This document shows positions 62,602 through 64,000 of a stretch of 64,000 nucleotides of DNA, piece after piece; the first letter of the stretch is position 1, and every line of letters begins with the position of its first letter. The DNA is from Sphingobium vermicomposti (GTDB taxonomy: Bacteria; Pseudomonadota; Alphaproteobacteria; Sphingomonadales; Sphingomonadaceae). The notes under the pieces are model-generated. The model worked only from the letters and a program-made list of their open reading frames with translations, ran no database searches and was not told where the DNA came from. The stretch spans positions 124,001 to 188,000 of the forward strand of contig NZ_JAASQR010000004.1 in the NCBI RefSeq assembly GCF_011762025.1, written 5' to 3'. The position numbers and the translations under genes were made by a program.

Positions 62602-63315
62602 CTAGCCTGCTTCCTTCGCTTCCTGGGCCCGCAGAACTTGCAGGGCCGCTCCGGCGGCTTTCTGCACATGCAATCGGCATGCTGCTGCGGCACCTTCCGC
62701 GTCTTTCCGTTCGATCGCTTCGACGATCGCGCGCATCTCTTCGATGGTGTGCTTGAGCCGCCCCGGCGCCGAAAGCGAGTAAGCGCGAAGCTGTCGATTG
62801 CGATGAAGGATCGTCATCAGCATCCGTGACGCGTAGGCGTTGCCACAACCCGCAAGCAGGACATGGTAGATCTGCTGCTTGATAGCCAGTATCGCCTCTT
62901 TGCTGTCATCTGCCCCTGCTTGGGAGAGCCTGTCGAACACTTCGCGCAACGTCGCTCGATCGCTTTCGCTGGCTTTGCGCGCGAACTCATGTGCCACCAA
63001 GCCTTCAAGCTCGGCGCGAACCGCGTAGATTTCCTCGGCTTCCTCGGCTGTCAATGTTGCGACAATCGGCCCGCGGTGCGGACGCTGCTCAACCAGGCCT
63101 TCGGCCTCCAGCAGCCGGATCGCCTCGCGGATGATCTGCCTGCTCGCCCCGAACGTCTCCATCAGCACGCGATCGGGCAAGTGCGTGCCTGGTGGATAGT
63201 GACCAGTCACGATCGCATCCCGCAGCGCGTCCTCTACTTGTCGGCGCACCGGCATAGGCTCAACCCGCCGCGGAGCACCGCCCCCGGTTAGCGTCGTAAA
63301 TTCCGTCACGCTCAT
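62602..63315 (-). CDS. GntR-family regulator (FCD subgroup)
   Basis: A 237-residue regulator: winged helix in residues 20-85 (QVEDALRDAIVTGHYPPGTHLPDRVLMETFGASRQIIREAIRLLEAEGLVE) and an all-helical FCD effector domain (EIYAVRAELEGLVAHEFA and later histidines that usually bind a metal or carboxylate ligand). GGAGG before ATG 63315 sets the start. Such regulators sense organic acids. Convergent with the SGNH hydrolase; no divergent partner is nearby, so its target cannot be named. Confidence 0.9.
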   Translation of the reverse strand: MSVTEFTTLTGGGAPRRVEPMPVRRQVEDALRDAIVTGHYPPGTHLPDRVLMETFGASRQIIREAIRLLEAEGLVEQRPHRGPIVATLTAEEAEEIYAVRAELEGLVAHEFARKASESDRATLREVFDRLSQAGADDSKEAILAIKQQIYHVLLAGCGNAYASRMLMTILHRNRQLRAYSLSAPGRLKHTIEEMRAIVEAIERKDAEGAAAACRLHVQKAAGAALQVLRAQEAKEAG

Positions 63316-63429
63316 GTCTTCCTCCACGTAACGATAATTAACCACCGGCACGACATGTGGCGATACGCTATTTGCTGTTAAACTTTCGCCGTCCACCAAT
63401 CTCGAACGCCAGCAAATTCCGAGGCGGTG

Positions 63430-63837
63430 TCAACGGGCCCGGGAATAAAGAAACGCCCTGTCCGATACCGGCATGCCCAATTTCTGATAAAAGCCAACCG
63501 CATCCGGTGCGGCCAAAAGCAGTAGCATCGATTCTTCGCCCGTCAGATCGCGGGTTTCCTCGATCAGGCGCTTGCCGACGCCGCGACCTTTAAATGCAGC
63601 ATCGACAGCCAAGTCAGCGAGATATGTGGCAAAGGACCAATCAGTGATCGAACGCGCTATTCCGACAAGCTGTCCCGTTTCAACAAGCCTTGCGGTGACA
63701 ATCAGATTGGCATTGTCGAGCATCCGTTGAAGGCGAGGCAAGTCTTGTATCGGCCTCCTCAAGGCGAGGCCGGACTTTTCAAGCAGATCGACAAACTGCG
63801 AAACGGTCACCGTTTCGCGTCTATATTCGAATTGCAT
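63430..63837 (-). CDS. GNAT-family N-acetyltransferase
   Basis: A 135-residue single-domain acetyltransferase. The acetyl-CoA-binding motif A is LADLAVDAAFKGRGVGKRLIEE (about 75-96), with R-G-V-G as the pyrophosphate loop; GFYQKLGM is the usual motif B tyrosine segment. ATG 63837 is preferred; a GTG at 63843 lies within the GGAAGG ribosome site. The acceptor substrate is unknown. Confidence 0.88.
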   Translation of the reverse strand: MQFEYRRETVTVSQFVDLLEKSGLALRRPIQDLPRLQRMLDNANLIVTARLVETGQLVGIARSITDWSFATYLADLAVDAAFKGRGVGKRLIEETRDLTGEESMLLLLAAPDAVGFYQKLGMPVSDRAFLYSRAR

Positions 63838-63868
63838 TTTCACCTTCCGGCCAAATGGTCTTCCTAGC

Positions 63869-64000
63869 TCAGTGATGCACCTGGAGTGTCTCTAAATACC
63901 GATTGATCTCGGTATGGTCGGCACCATCCTGAAGCTGTTCGCGCGCGGCGTCCCAAAGCGAAGCCATCAGGCGCGAAGTTGGCGAGGCAGCCTCCACTAC
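63869..64000 (-). CDS. C-terminal end of an oxidoreductase (partial, runs out of window)
   Basis: A minus-strand frame enters from the right edge and ends with a stop at 63871-63869. The 43 visible residues include SPTSRLMASLWDAAREQ, then GADHTEINRYLETLQ, and resemble the C-terminal helices of 3-hydroxyisobutyrate/6-phosphogluconate dehydrogenase-like proteins. The cofactor domain lies outside the window, so the family call is tentative. Confidence 0.55.
   Translation of the reverse strand, partial: VVEAASPTSRLMASLWDAAREQLQDGADHTEINRYLETLQVHH

Noticed and set aside
1..64000. tRNA, rRNA, CRISPR or prophage
   Set aside because: No cloverleaf gene, rRNA segment, regularly spaced repeats, integrase or phage structural genes were seen.

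Overview
This 64 kb window is typical of a sphingomonad-type alphaproteobacterium (Sphingobium, Novosphingobium, Sphingomonas group). The evidence is moderately high GC, three TonB-dependent receptors of the large sphingomonad type (IVVTA-like box at the start of the plug), and dense catabolic gene content. That content is P450, CoA ligases, class D and Baeyer-Villiger flavin monooxygenases, aldehyde dehydrogenases and phytanoyl-CoA-type dioxygenases. I saw no rRNA, tRNA, CRISPR array or intact transposase. The family-level placement is inference.

Layout. 1-10.6 kb (+): end of an SDR, a MOSC protein, then an oxidative cluster with a phthalate-dioxygenase-type reductase, acyl-CoA ligase, cytochrome P450, a small helical protein, a class D flavin monooxygenase, aldehyde dehydrogenase and a CocE/NonD hydrolase. 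10.6-14 kb: an N-terminally truncated adenylate-cyclase/ATPase/TPR remnant back to back with an acyl-CoA ligase. 14.2-22.2 kb (-): a TonB receptor and two related regulator modules (NmrA-SnoaL-TetR and PhyH-NmrA-TetR). 22.6-33.8 kb: a carboxylic acid reductase, alcohol dehydrogenase, MFS, TonB receptor, MFS and a second PhyH. 34-35.4 kb: a self-contained ECF41 sigma factor/AhpD pair with a matching promoter. 35.7-37.7 kb: an exported DUF3857/transglutaminase protein.

37.9-45.8 kb is a coherent itaconate-type acid pathway: LysR, ALDH, MmgE/PrpD, and on the opposite strand acyl-CoA dehydrogenase, class III CoA transferase, MaoC-type hydratase and CitE-like lyase, joined by 1-4 nt overlaps. 46-60.6 kb is a second accessory block: SDR, VOC, PhyH, TonB receptor, PhyH, an unknown protein, an XRE-cupin regulator divergent from an omega-aminotransferase, PhyH, VOC, MFS and a Baeyer-Villiger monooxygenase. 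Beyond it lie an internally deleted second monooxygenase, an SGNH hydrolase, a GntR regulator, a GNAT acetyltransferase and the end of a dehydrogenase.

How it fits together. Uptake by TonB receptors and MFS permeases feeds 2-oxoglutarate dioxygenases, monooxygenases and CoA-thioester chemistry; the substrate cannot be named from sequence. The most notable signal is a promoter-operator, TTGACA-N4-TTGG-N6-CCAA, found in three promoters: the PhyH-NmrA-TetR operon, the carboxylic acid reductase operon and a TonB receptor. It defines a candidate TetR regulon linking uptake, oxidation and acid reduction. A second shared regulatory segment of about 130 bp occurs at 48.0 and 54.5 kb.
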